Notes under the pieces: generated by a model | Told to the model about the DNA's origin: nothing | The model's input: the letters and a program-made list of their open reading frames with translations, nothing else | Database searches by the model: none | Origin: Pseudomonas chlororaphis | Lineage (GTDB): Bacteria > Pseudomonadota > Gammaproteobacteria > Pseudomonadales > Pseudomonadaceae | NCBI RefSeq assembly: GCF_003731765.1 | Contig: NZ_MOAL01000003.1 | Location: forward strand, 124,001-188,000 | Reading direction: 5' to 3' | DNA length: 64,000 nt | Shown: positions 15,030 to 22,217 of the stretch, piece after piece | Position numbering within the stretch: the first letter of the stretch is position 1 | How the letters are laid out: every line of letters begins with the position of its first letter | Position numbers and translations under genes: made by a program

Positions 15030-15842
15030 ATGGGCAAAGTCCAGACCGCCGCCAGTGCCCAAGAGGTGCTATGGCGCCAGGCACCGAGCGGCGAGTTGGT
15101 CGACCTCGGCCGGCCCCACCGCTCGCCGCTGGGCCAGTTGCGACTGCAGAGAACCCCGAAGGGGGTGTTGCGCCGTCGTGAGGCGATCTTGCTGGGCGTG
15201 GTTGCACTGTTGCTGCACGGCGCGGTGATCTTCTGGGTCAGCCAGAAACCGACGCCGGTGCTGCCGATCGTGCCGCCGGAAATTCCGCCGATGACCATCG
15301 AGTTTTCCCAGCCGGCACCGCCGGTGGTGGAACCGCCGCCACCGCAACCCGTGCAGCCGGTGGTCGAGCCTCCGCCGCCCGTGGAAGACGAGTTGGCGGT
15401 CAAGCCGCCACCGCCCAAGCCGGTGCCAAAGCCAAAACCCAAGCCCGTGCCCAAGCCTGAGCCAAAACCTGCGCCCAAGCCGGTGCAGCAAGCCGCGCCG
15501 CCTCAGCCCGCGCCGCCGGTGGCTGCTCCTGCGCCACCTGCACCGCCGGCTCCGGCCCCGGTGACCCCGGCTTCGGCCAACGCCGCGTACCTGAAGAACC
15601 CGGCGCCGGAGTACCCGTCCCTGGCCCAGCGTCGCGGTTGGGAAGGCACGGTGCTGTTGCGGGTGCATGTACTGGCCAGCGGCAAGCCGGGTGAGATCCA
15701 GGTTCAGAAAAGCAGCGGTCGCCAGCAGCTCGACGATGCCGCGCTGGCGGCGGTGAAGCGTTGGAGCTTCGTGCCGGCCAAGCAGGGCGATGTGGCCCAG
15801 GACGGCTGGGTCAGCGTACCCATCGATTTCAAGATTCATTGA
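15030..15842 (+). CDS. tonB: TonB energy transducer
   Basis: 270 residues. A cytoplasmic tail of about 50 residues precedes one membrane helix (about 52-70, including His63, which may correspond to the TonB helix histidine), a Pro/Lys-rich periplasmic spacer (about 74-195, with many PKP and PPP runs), and a C-terminal TonB domain (PAPEYPSLAQRRGWEGTVLLRVHV ... to 270). TonB links the ExbB-ExbD proton motor to outer-membrane receptors. It leads a tonB-exbB-exbD operon. Pseudomonads usually carry several TonB proteins; the location between two organosulfur receptors suggests this one serves sulfur uptake, which is inference. Confidence 0.92.
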   Translation: MGKVQTAASAQEVLWRQAPSGELVDLGRPHRSPLGQLRLQRTPKGVLRRREAILLGVVALLLHGAVIFWVSQKPTPVLPIVPPEIPPMTIEFSQPAPPVVEPPPPQPVQPVVEPPPPVEDELAVKPPPPKPVPKPKPKPVPKPEPKPAPKPVQQAAPPQPAPPVAAPAPPAPPAPAPVTPASANAAYLKNPAPEYPSLAQRRGWEGTVLLRVHVLASGKPGEIQVQKSSGRQQLDDAALAAVKRWSFVPAKQGDVAQDGWVSVPIDFKIH

Positions 15843-15864
15843 TGCGCTGTGCCCTGCACACCGC

Positions 15865-15888
15865 TATTGCCGGCCAACCGGCTCCTAA
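15865..15888. repeat. Degenerate single REP between tonB and exbB
   Basis: ATTGCCGGCCAACCGGCTCC is a REP half with one changed base in the loop. It lies inside the operon, 35 bases before the exbB start, and could modulate relative expression. Confidence 0.55.
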
Positions 15889-15922
15889 TTCGCGCTAAAC
15901 GCTTACACAGAGGGAACACATC

Positions 15923-16648
15923 ATGACGTTACTGGCATCTCCACTGGAATCCATCGAAAGCGCGGTGATCTGGCTGCTGGTGGTCTTTTCCGTCGCCACC
16001 TGGGGCCTGGCTTTGCTCAAGGGCGTGCAGTTCGCCCGTCTCAAGGCCCAGGATCGCAAGTTTCATAAACAGTTCTGGGCGGCCTCCAGCCTGGATTCGG
16101 CGGCCGAGCTGAGCGAAACCCACCCTGGCGCTGCCGCCCGTGTGGCCCAGGCCGGTTACGCCGCGATCCAGGTTGGTGATGCGCCCCATGCCGCCGACCT
16201 GAGCCAGGCCATTAACCATCAGGACCGCCTTGAGCGCGCCCTGCGCCAGCAGATCGTGCGTGAGCGACGTTCCCTGGAAACCGGCCTCGCGGTGGTCGCC
16301 AGTATCGGCAGCACCTCGCCCTTTATCGGCCTGTTCGGCACCGTGTGGGGGATCATGGAAGCCCTTAAAGGCATCAGCGCGGCGGGCTCCGCAAGCCTGG
16401 AAACCGTGGCCGGGCCGATCGGTGCGGCGTTGGTCGCCACCGGCGTGGGGATCGCGGTCGCGGTACCGGCGGTGCTGGTTTACAACTACTTCCTGCGCCG
16501 CCTGAAGCTGACCGCCGCCGACCTCGATGACTTTGCCCATGACTTCTACAGCCTGGCGCAGAAGAGTTCGTTCCGCGTGCTGATCCACCCGACGGCGCAC
16601 AAGGCGGCCGCCCAGGGCAGCGCGCAGAAAGTGAAGGAGGCGTCCTGA
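15923..16648 (+). CDS. exbB: ExbB, MotA/TolQ/ExbB proton-channel protein
   Basis: 241 residues with three membrane helices (about 10-30, 118-140 and 160-180). The conserved GLFGTVWGIMEALKGI and GPIGAALVATGVGIAVAVPAVL blocks are the proton-channel signature. ExbB pentamers with ExbD turn proton flow into motion of TonB. GAGGGAA precedes the ATG at 15923. It is second in the tonB-exbB-exbD operon; exbD starts one base after its stop codon. TolQ belongs to the same family, but the downstream ExbD and upstream TonB decide the call. Confidence 0.93.
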   Translation: MTLLASPLESIESAVIWLLVVFSVATWGLALLKGVQFARLKAQDRKFHKQFWAASSLDSAAELSETHPGAAARVAQAGYAAIQVGDAPHAADLSQAINHQDRLERALRQQIVRERRSLETGLAVVASIGSTSPFIGLFGTVWGIMEALKGISAAGSASLETVAGPIGAALVATGVGIAVAVPAVLVYNYFLRRLKLTAADLDDFAHDFYSLAQKSSFRVLIHPTAHKAAAQGSAQKVKEAS

Positions 16649-16649
16649 T

Positions 16650-17051
16650 ATGGCCTTCTCCACCCAAGACAGCGATGAGGTGCTGAGCGAGATCAACGTC
16701 ACGCCGCTGGTGGACGTGATGCTGGTGCTGCTGGTGGTGTTTATCGTCACCGCGCCGCTGTTGACCAACGCTATTCCCATTAACCTGCCCAAGACCGAGG
16801 CCGTGGCCCCGGTGGAGCAGAAAGACCCGCTGGTGGTGAGCATCGACGGCGCTGGCAAGGTATTTATCAACAAGGATGAAATCCAGGCCGACCTGCTGGA
16901 GTTCAACCTCCAGGCGGCCAAGGCCAAAGACCCGGACGTGCGCGTGCAATTGCAGGCCGACGACGGGGTGAACTACGGCGAAGTGGCGCGAGCCATGGCG
17001 TCCATCGAGCGGGCGGGCATCACCAAACTGTCGGTGATTACCGCGCGCTGA
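16650..17051 (+). CDS. exbD: ExbD, biopolymer transport protein
   Basis: 133 residues. One membrane helix (LVDVMLVLLVVFIVTAPLL, about 18-40) contains the proton-carrying Asp of the family (VDVML); the periplasmic domain follows with the usual end NYGEVARAMASIERAGITKLSVIT. It begins at an ATG at 16650 immediately after exbB and ends the operon; a rho-independent terminator follows at 17078. Confidence 0.93.
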   Translation: MAFSTQDSDEVLSEINVTPLVDVMLVLLVVFIVTAPLLTNAIPINLPKTEAVAPVEQKDPLVVSIDGAGKVFINKDEIQADLLEFNLQAAKAKDPDVRVQLQADDGVNYGEVARAMASIERAGITKLSVITAR

Positions 17052-17077
17052 CACCGAGCAACAAGCCACGACTTTTC

Positions 17078-17111
17078 GGGCCGTCTCCTTGGCAGGGTGC
17101 GGCCCTTTTTT
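17078..17111 (+). terminator. Rho-independent terminator of the tonB operon
   Basis: GGGCCG (17078-17083) pairs with CGGCCC (17100-17105) and is followed by TTTTTTAT. It begins 27 bases after the exbD stop. Confidence 0.75.
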
Positions 17112-17143
17112 ATGCCCGCCCCAAACCTACGCCCACCCCCTGT

Positions 17144-17832
17144 TGTAGGCGCCGGCTTGCCAGCGATAGCGTCCTGCAGGGCGGTGCAAGGCTGGGTGGC
17201 CTGATCGCCGGCAAGCCGGCTCCTACGAGGGGATGGTTTATTTTCGGCTCTCGGCGATGGCTGCGTGCGCCAACGCTCTACCTGACACCCTCCCTCCGGT
17301 GTAGGAGCTGGCTTGCCAGCGATAGCGTCCTGCAGGGCGGTGCAAGGCTGGGTGGCCTGATCGCCGGCAAGCCGGCTCCTACAAGGGGGGGATTTTCGGC
17401 TCTTGGCGATGGCTGCGCGGGCCAACGCTCTACCTGACACCCCCCCTCCGGTGTAGGCGCTGGCTTGCCAGCGATAGCGTCCTCCAGGGCGGTGCAAGGC
17501 TGGGTGGCCTGATCGCCGGCAAGCCGGCTCCTACGAGGGGGGATTTTCGGCTCTCGGCGATGGCTTCGTGGGCCAACGCTCTACCAGACAACCCCCCGGT
17601 GTAGGAGCTGGCTTGCCAGCGATAGCGTCCTGCAGGACGGTGCAAGGCTAGGTGGCCTGATCGCCGGCAAGCCGGCTCCTACAAGGGGGGGGATTTTCGG
17701 CTCTCGGCGATGGCTTCGTGCGCCAACGCTCTACCAGGCAGCCCCCCGGTGTAGGAGCTGGCTTGCCAGCGATAGCGTCCTGCAGGGCGGTGCAAGGCTT
17801 GGTGACCTGATCGCCGGCAAGCCGGCTCCTAC
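17144..17832. repeat. Tandem array of five REP doublets, period about 150 bp
   Basis: Units start at 17144, 17300, 17452, 17600 and 17750. Each has a REP pair of 82-83 bases around GCGTCCTGCAGGGCGGTGCA and a linker of 65-75 bases with TTTTCGGCTCTCGGCGATGG and CCAACGCTCTACC. The inner sequence and the linker are different from those of the arrays at 5075 and 30579, but copies within this array are nearly identical. It separates the tonB operon terminator from the promoter of the hydrolase gene at 17957. No gene is present. Confidence 0.92.
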
Positions 17833-17882
17833 GGCGGTTGTGGGTAAGGGTCGTATATTCTTTTAGAGTCTTAATAAATAGC

Positions 17883-17906
17883 TTCTTATTCCTTAACGAA
17901 TATAAA
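17883..17906 (-). promoter_or_regulatory. Putative sulfur-regulon site before the hydrolase gene
   Basis: TTCTTATTCCTTAACGAATA is the reverse-complement form of the recurring motif (TTAAGGAATAAG) and contains a near dyad TTATTC-N6-GAATAT. It lies about 50-75 bases before the gene at 17957. Confidence 0.4.
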
Positions 17907-17956
17907 TCCCGTCCCTATACTCGATCAGGAACAGACACGCAGCAGGAGAGTTTCCC

Positions 17957-18538
17957 ATGCGCAATGAATCCATTCGTTACCTGATTGTGCCGGGCTGGCA
18001 AGGATCGCCAGAAGATCATTGGCAGTCCCACTGGCAAAACAGCCTGCCCAACAGCGCACGGGTGGAACAGGCCGATTGGCTGACGCCTCGTCGTGAAGAC
18101 TGGGTGGCCGCCCTGGCTGAAGCCATTGCCGCGGACAGCACGCCGGTGATCCTCATCGCCCACAGCCTGGGCTGCATCACTGTGGCGCACTGGGCGGCCC
18201 ATGCGCCGGTCAGCGCCCTGCGCCAGGTGCGTGGCGCGCTGCTGGTGGCCCCGGCCGACGTCGAACGTCCTGCCTGCGTGCCTGCCCTGCGCAATTTTGC
18301 GCCCATCCCCACTGACCTGCTGCCGTTCCCCAGCCAAGTGGTCAGCTCCGACAACGACAGCGCCGTGAGTGCGCCGCGTGCCCTGGAGTTGGCCCGTAAC
18401 TGGGGCGCCGAAGCGGGGATCCTCTCCGGTGCCGGGCATATCAACGTCAAGTCCGGACACCAGCGCTGGGAGCAGGGCTTTGCTTACCTCTATCGCCTGC
18501 AAAACCGCATGGAGCACCACGCCCTGCGCCGCGCCTGA
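17957..18538 (+). CDS. Alpha/beta hydrolase, RBBP9/YdeN family
   Basis: 193 residues, the normal size for this serine-hydrolase family. Signature parts are YLIVPGWQGSPEDHWQSHW at the N-terminus, the nucleophile elbow IAHSLGCI (Ser near 75) and the catalytic His in SGAGHINVKSGH near 160. AGGAGAG precedes the ATG at 17957. The family hydrolyses small esters; the physiological substrate is unknown. It stands just upstream of a sigma-54-type activator gene (57 bases) and appears to form a unit with it, within a sulfur-metabolism neighbourhood. Confidence 0.85.
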   Translation: MRNESIRYLIVPGWQGSPEDHWQSHWQNSLPNSARVEQADWLTPRREDWVAALAEAIAADSTPVILIAHSLGCITVAHWAAHAPVSALRQVRGALLVAPADVERPACVPALRNFAPIPTDLLPFPSQVVSSDNDSAVSAPRALELARNWGAEAGILSGAGHINVKSGHQRWEQGFAYLYRLQNRMEHHALRRA

Positions 18539-18595
18539 TTTTTTCCTATTTGTTTAACGCCCCCGTCTTCTGGCGCTTTGGGGCGGGAGCCTGCC

Positions 18596-19528
18596 ATGAG
18601 TTTGCAAGAGTCTTTCGGCCAGCCACTGCTGACCTTTCCTGACGCCGACAAGAGCCCCCTGAGCATTCGTGCCAAGGCCCTGGTGTTCGTCGATCCACGT
18701 TCACGGCAGTTGCGCCAGGAGCTGGAGCAATTGGCACCGCGCTCCCTTGCGGTGTTGATCCGGGGTGAAACCGGCAGCGGCAAAGAGCTGCTGGCGCGGC
18801 ATATCCACCGCGCCAGCGACCGTGGCGGCCTGTTCGTTTCGGTGAACTGCGGCGCCATCAGCCCGACCTATGCCGATGCCGAATTGTTCGGTTATGCCGG
18901 CGGCAGTTTCAGCGGATCGGCCAGCAGCCGTGCCGGCTGGTTCGGCTCGGCCAACGGCGGCACCCTGTACCTGGACGAGATCGGCGACCTGCCGCTGCCG
19001 ATCCAGACCAAGCTGCTGGCGGCCCTGGAAAACCACGAAGTGACCCGCGTCGGCGCTCATCAACCGAGCCCGGTGGACGTGCGCCTGGTGGCGGCCACCA
19101 GCATCGACCTGGCCCAGGCGGTGGCGGCGGGCAAGTTTCACGAGCGGCTGTATCACTATTTGAGCGAGGGCCAATTGGAGTTGCCGGCATTGCGCGAGCG
19201 GGTTGGCGATATCGAATCCCTGGCGGAGTACTTCCTGGGGATCTACAGCCAGCGCCTGGACCTGCCGGTGCCCCTGATCAGCGAAGCGGCCCAGCGCTTG
19301 CTGGAGGGCCACAGCTGGCCGGGCAATACCCGGGAGTTGGAGAACGTCATTCACTTCGCTTTGCTGGTCAGCAGTGGCGATGAAATCCTCCCGGAGCACC
19401 TCAACCTGCCCCAAGCGCCCGCGCCCCTGGAGCAGATTCAACACCTGCTGCGGCAAGTGGCCGAGAATGGTTCGGTGGCAGAGCGTCAAGGCCTGAAGCA
19501 ATTGCTGCAGGGTATCGACCTGTCCTGA
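18596..19528 (+). CDS. Sigma-54 interacting AAA+ activator lacking a DNA-binding domain
   Basis: 310 residues, consisting almost only of the AAA+ domain of bacterial enhancer-binding proteins. Walker A is GETGSGKE (57-64), Walker B TLYLDEIGD (123-131), arginine-finger region LPALRERVGDIE near 200, sensor II WPGNTRELENV near 245. The sigma-54 contact loop, normally GAFTGA, reads GSFSGS (103-108). There is no receiver or GAF domain, and the last 45 residues (EQIQHLLRQVAENG ... GIDLS) do not look like a Fis-type helix-turn-helix. SfnR, the dimethyl-sulfone regulator of P. putida, is the nearest functional parallel by context. The ATG at 18596 follows GGGAG; a TTG at 18578 is also in frame. It may act from solution or with a partner. 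Confidence 0.8.
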   Translation: MSLQESFGQPLLTFPDADKSPLSIRAKALVFVDPRSRQLRQELEQLAPRSLAVLIRGETGSGKELLARHIHRASDRGGLFVSVNCGAISPTYADAELFGYAGGSFSGSASSRAGWFGSANGGTLYLDEIGDLPLPIQTKLLAALENHEVTRVGAHQPSPVDVRLVAATSIDLAQAVAAGKFHERLYHYLSEGQLELPALRERVGDIESLAEYFLGIYSQRLDLPVPLISEAAQRLLEGHSWPGNTRELENVIHFALLVSSGDEILPEHLNLPQAPAPLEQIQHLLRQVAENGSVAERQGLKQLLQGIDLS

Positions 19529-19605
19529 GATGACAGGGTGAGGCCGCTCCTACGGGGGTGGAAGATGAGCAAAATGGAATATGAAGGTGAATAAAAGATA
19601 TTGTT

Positions 19606-19615
19606 CGGGAATAAA
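19606..19615 (+). promoter_or_regulatory. Possible motif copy before the orphan metQ
   Basis: CGGGAATAAA within an AT-rich stretch (19570-19620) that also holds TGGAATATGAAGG. It partly matches the GGAATA core seen elsewhere. Confidence 0.3.
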
Positions 19616-19658
19616 AAATCTCGGTATCTTCCGCTCCACGCCAGCGATAGCACTTCAC

Positions 19659-19674
19659 TGGCACTCTCATTGAA
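19659..19674 (+). promoter_or_regulatory. Sigma-54-like promoter candidate
   Basis: TGGCACTCTCATTGAA resembles the -24/-12 consensus TGGCAC-N5-TTGC, with the GG at the right spacing but GA instead of GC at -12. It lies 32 bases before the metQ-like start and behind a sigma-54 activator gene. Confidence 0.3.
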
Positions 19675-19705
19675 GCCGTCGTTCACGGCACATTAAGGAC
19701 ACTGC

Positions 19706-20488
19706 ATGAAAAAGGTTCTGTTGTTCACCGCACTGGCGGCAGCCCTGACCGCGGGCCTGGCCCAGGCTGGCGAGAAGCTGGTAGTCGCCGCAACGCCGGT
19801 GCCCCACGCCGAGATCCTCGAGCTGATCAAGCCGACCCTGGCCAAAGAAGGCGTGGACCTGGAAATCAAAGTCTTCACCGACTACGTCCAGCCCAACGTC
19901 CAGGTTGACCAGAAGCGTCTGGATGCCAACTACTTCCAGACCCTGCCGTACCTGAAAAGCTTCAACGAAGGCAAAGGCACTAACCTGGTGACTGTGATCG
20001 GCGTACACGTCGAACCCTTCGGCGGCTACTCGAAGAAGGTCAAGTCCCTGGCTGAGCTCAAAGACGGCGCGACTATTGCCATTCCTAACGAAGGCAGCAA
20101 CAGCGGCCGTGCCCTGATCCTGCTGCAGAAGGCGGGCCTGATCGAACTCAAGGACCCGAAAAACGCCCTGGCGACGCCGAAAGACATCGCCAAGAACCCG
20201 CACAACTTCAAGTTCAAAGAGCTTGAATCGGCCATGCTGCCGCGTGTGCTGGACCAGGTCGACCTGGACATGATCAACACCAACTACGCCCTGGAAGCCG
20301 GCCTGAACCCGGCCAAGGATGCGCTGGTGATCGAAGGTGCGGATTCGCCGTACGTGAACTTCCTGGTGGCCCGTCCGGACAACAAGGACAGCGCAGCAAT
20401 CCAGAAGCTGGCCAAGGCCCTGACCAGTCCTGAAGTCAAAGCCTTCATCGAGAAGAAATACAGCGGCGCAGTATTGCCAGCGTTCTGA
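19706..20488 (+). CDS. MetQ/NlpA-type binding protein, not adjacent to metNI
   Basis: 260 residues, NlpA family. The signal peptide ends AQA-G (about 21) with no lipobox, so the product is a soluble periplasmic protein rather than a lipoprotein. Family landmarks: VVAATPVPHAEIL, NVQVDQKRLDANYFQTLPYL, IAIPNEGSNSGRALILLQKAG and DMINTNYALEAGL. MetQ proteins bind methionine or related sulfur amino acids for MetNI. No metN or metI gene is adjacent; the nearest is the separate metINQ unit at 31861-34430. AAGGA precedes the ATG at 19706, and a strong terminator follows at 20528. The ligand is unproven. Confidence 0.85.
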   Translation: MKKVLLFTALAAALTAGLAQAGEKLVVAATPVPHAEILELIKPTLAKEGVDLEIKVFTDYVQPNVQVDQKRLDANYFQTLPYLKSFNEGKGTNLVTVIGVHVEPFGGYSKKVKSLAELKDGATIAIPNEGSNSGRALILLQKAGLIELKDPKNALATPKDIAKNPHNFKFKELESAMLPRVLDQVDLDMINTNYALEAGLNPAKDALVIEGADSPYVNFLVARPDNKDSAAIQKLAKALTSPEVKAFIEKKYSGAVLPAF

Positions 20489-20527
20489 TCGACTACGCTT
20501 GTACAGGTAAAACCCCTTCAAGGTTTA

Positions 20528-20563
20528 AACGCCGACGGCTGTTACAGCGTCGGCGTTTTTTAT
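20528..20563 (+). terminator. Rho-independent terminator after the metQ-like gene
   Basis: AACGCCGACG pairs with CGTCGGCGTT; the loop itself contains CTG-TTA-CAG. The stem runs into TTTTTTATT. Because the stem is long and AAAC lies on its other side, it may also serve the small minus-strand ORF. Confidence 0.88.
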
Positions 20564-20670
20564 TGCCTGGAAACAGGCTTGGCGGGGGGCTGGAGGGCCC
20601 TGCACAAGGCCGTCAGCCACTTCACCAGGTCCTGAGCATCGAGAGGTTGCGCCGTCTTTGTTTGAGTCAT
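20560..20670 (-). CDS. Possible small protein, 36 residues
   Basis: An ATG at 20670 with AGGGA upstream opens a 36-residue frame (MTQTKTAQPLDAQDLVKWL, ending PPAKPVSRQ). Its stop lies at the end of the terminator stem at 20528-20563, which is suitably placed to serve it. The amphipathic middle is plausible for a real peptide, but no family is recognised and the frame is short. Confidence 0.3.
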   Translation of the reverse strand: MTQTKTAQPLDAQDLVKWLTALCRALQPPAKPVSRQ

Positions 20671-20792
20671 TGGCCGATCATCCCTGTGAGTGTCTCGGGG
20701 GCAAGCCATCCCGCTGGCCCCGGCAGAAAAAGTAGTCGCTCGGCGCCATCCCGGCAAATCCGAGGGTTAGGTTTTTGGGTGATATCAATATG

Positions 20793-20832
20793 CTTTAACG
20801 GTATTTAAATTCTGCTTTTTATACCTTTAAAG
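20793..20832. promoter_or_regulatory. Two motif-like copies before the amino-acid ABC operon
   Basis: CTTTAACGGTATTTAA (20793-20808) and TTTTTATACCTTTAAAG (20816-20832) face each other. Each resembles ACTTTAAGGAATATA with one or two changes. They lie 80-120 bases before the first permease gene. Confidence 0.35.
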
Positions 20833-20911
20833 TCTGTGCTTGCCGGGTGGTTACCCACTGCCCAATGGACCGCACCACCGCCGCTGTACCCCAGCGGCGT
20901 CAGGACTTTCA

Positions 20912-21577
20912 ATGACCTTCGACTACGCCTTTATCCTCAGCACCCTGCCGGCGTTTCTCAAAGCCGTGGGCGTGACCCTGCAGGTCGGGCTGATCGCCAT
21001 CGGCACGTCCCTGCTGGTGGCCCTGATCAACGCCACGATCCTGGTTTTCCGCACCCCTTACCTGCAACGCCTGGTCGGCCTCTATGTAGAGCTGGCCCGC
21101 AACACGCCGTTGCTGATCCAACTGTTCTTCGTCTACTTCGCCTTGCCGGCGTTGGGGATCAAGGTTTCCGGGTTTGCGGCGGCGATCATCACCATGACCT
21201 TTCTCGGCGGCGCCTACCTCACCGAGGTGTTGCGCGCCGGTGTCGAAGCCGTGCCCCAGGCGCAGCTGGAATCGGGCCGCTCCATCGGCCTGTCGCACTG
21301 GCAGTTGCTGCGCTACGTGATCCTGCCCCAGGCCGGGATCCTCAGCCTGCCTTCGCTGTTCGCCAACTTCATTTTCCTGCTCAAGGAAACCACCGTGGTG
21401 TCGGCGGTGGCCGTGCCAGAGATTCTCTACACCACCAAGAGCTACATCGCCCTGTACTACAAGACTTACGAAATGCTCGCCGTGCTGACGCTGATCTGCG
21501 TGCTGCTGTTCCTGCCCCTGTCGCTGTTGCTCAGCCGTTTGGAAAGGAGGCTCCAGCATGGCCAGTTCGGGTCTTGA
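20912..21577 (+). CDS. Polar amino-acid ABC transporter permease (first of two)
   Basis: 221 residues, HisM/GlnP family. The N-terminal helix region LKAVGVTLQVGLIAIGTSLLVAL and the EAA loop EAVPQAQLESGRSIGLSHWQLLRYVILPQA (which contacts the ATPase) are clear; the RNTPLLIQLFFVYFALP motif is standard. The ATG at 20912 is chosen as it starts the typical MTFDYAFIL; the frame is open further upstream without a good start. It overlaps the second permease gene by 20 bases, and the four-gene operon runs to 23877. The heterodimer with the next product would form the membrane channel. Confidence 0.87.
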   Translation: MTFDYAFILSTLPAFLKAVGVTLQVGLIAIGTSLLVALINATILVFRTPYLQRLVGLYVELARNTPLLIQLFFVYFALPALGIKVSGFAAAIITMTFLGGAYLTEVLRAGVEAVPQAQLESGRSIGLSHWQLLRYVILPQAGILSLPSLFANFIFLLKETTVVSAVAVPEILYTTKSYIALYYKTYEMLAVLTLICVLLFLPLSLLLSRLERRLQHGQFGS

Positions 21578-22217
21578 GTTACTCCTGGTGTCCTTGCCGC
21601 AACTGGGCAAGGGCGCGGCACAAACCTTGTCCATCTCCTTTCTCAGCATCGCCTTCAGCACCGTGGGCGGCGTGCTCTACGGCGTGCTGCGGACCCTGGA
21701 ACGGCGCTGGCTGAATGCACTGCTGCGGGTTTACCTGGAGCTGTTCCGGGCGATCCCGGTGCTGGTCTGGCTGTACCTGCTGTTTTTCGGCTTTCCGATC
21801 TTCTTCGGCATCAGCATTCCGAGCTTCTGGTGCGCGGTGCTGGTGCTGTCGTTGTGGGGCGCCAGCGAGGTCGGCGAGGTGGTGCGCGGGGCCCTGCATT
21901 CCCTGCCCCGGGGTCAGCGCGAGGCGGGGTTGTCCATCGCCCTGTCCGGTGCCCAGCTCTACGCCTATGTGCTGCTGCCCCAGGCGTTGCGGCGCATGAC
22001 GCCACCGACCATCAACGTCTACACGCGGATCATCAAGACCAGTTCCCTGGCGGTGCTGATCGGCGTGGTGGACGTGATCAAAGTGGGCCAGCAGATCATC
22101 GAGCGTACCTATGAATCGGTGCTGATCTACGGCGTGCTGTTCCTGTTTTTCTTCTTTATCTGCTACCCGCTGTCGGCCGCTTCCCGCGTGCTGGAGCGCC
22201 GCTGGACGCAAGCATGA
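21558..22217 (+). CDS. Polar amino-acid ABC transporter permease (second)
   Basis: 219 residues, same HisM/GlnP family. The EAA loop (HSLPRGQREAGLSIALSGAQLYAYVLLPQA) and ELFRAIPVLVWLYLLFFGFP are visible. An AAAGGAGG site eight bases before the ATG at 21558 lies inside the previous gene, so it is coupled to it. Its stop overlaps the ATPase start (ATGA). It pairs with 20912 to form the channel. Confidence 0.87.
   Translation: MASSGLELLLVSLPQLGKGAAQTLSISFLSIAFSTVGGVLYGVLRTLERRWLNALLRVYLELFRAIPVLVWLYLLFFGFPIFFGISIPSFWCAVLVLSLWGASEVGEVVRGALHSLPRGQREAGLSIALSGAQLYAYVLLPQALRRMTPPTINVYTRIIKTSSLAVLIGVVDVIKVGQQIIERTYESVLIYGVLFLFFFFICYPLSAASRVLERRWTQA

Larger units (their letters stand above)
20489..20911. 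other. Intergenic region between metQ-like gene and ABC operon
   Basis: 423 bases holding a rho-independent terminator (20528), a possible small minus-strand ORF (20560-20670), and an AT-rich stretch with two motif copies (20793-20832) before the permease gene. Confidence 0.5.
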
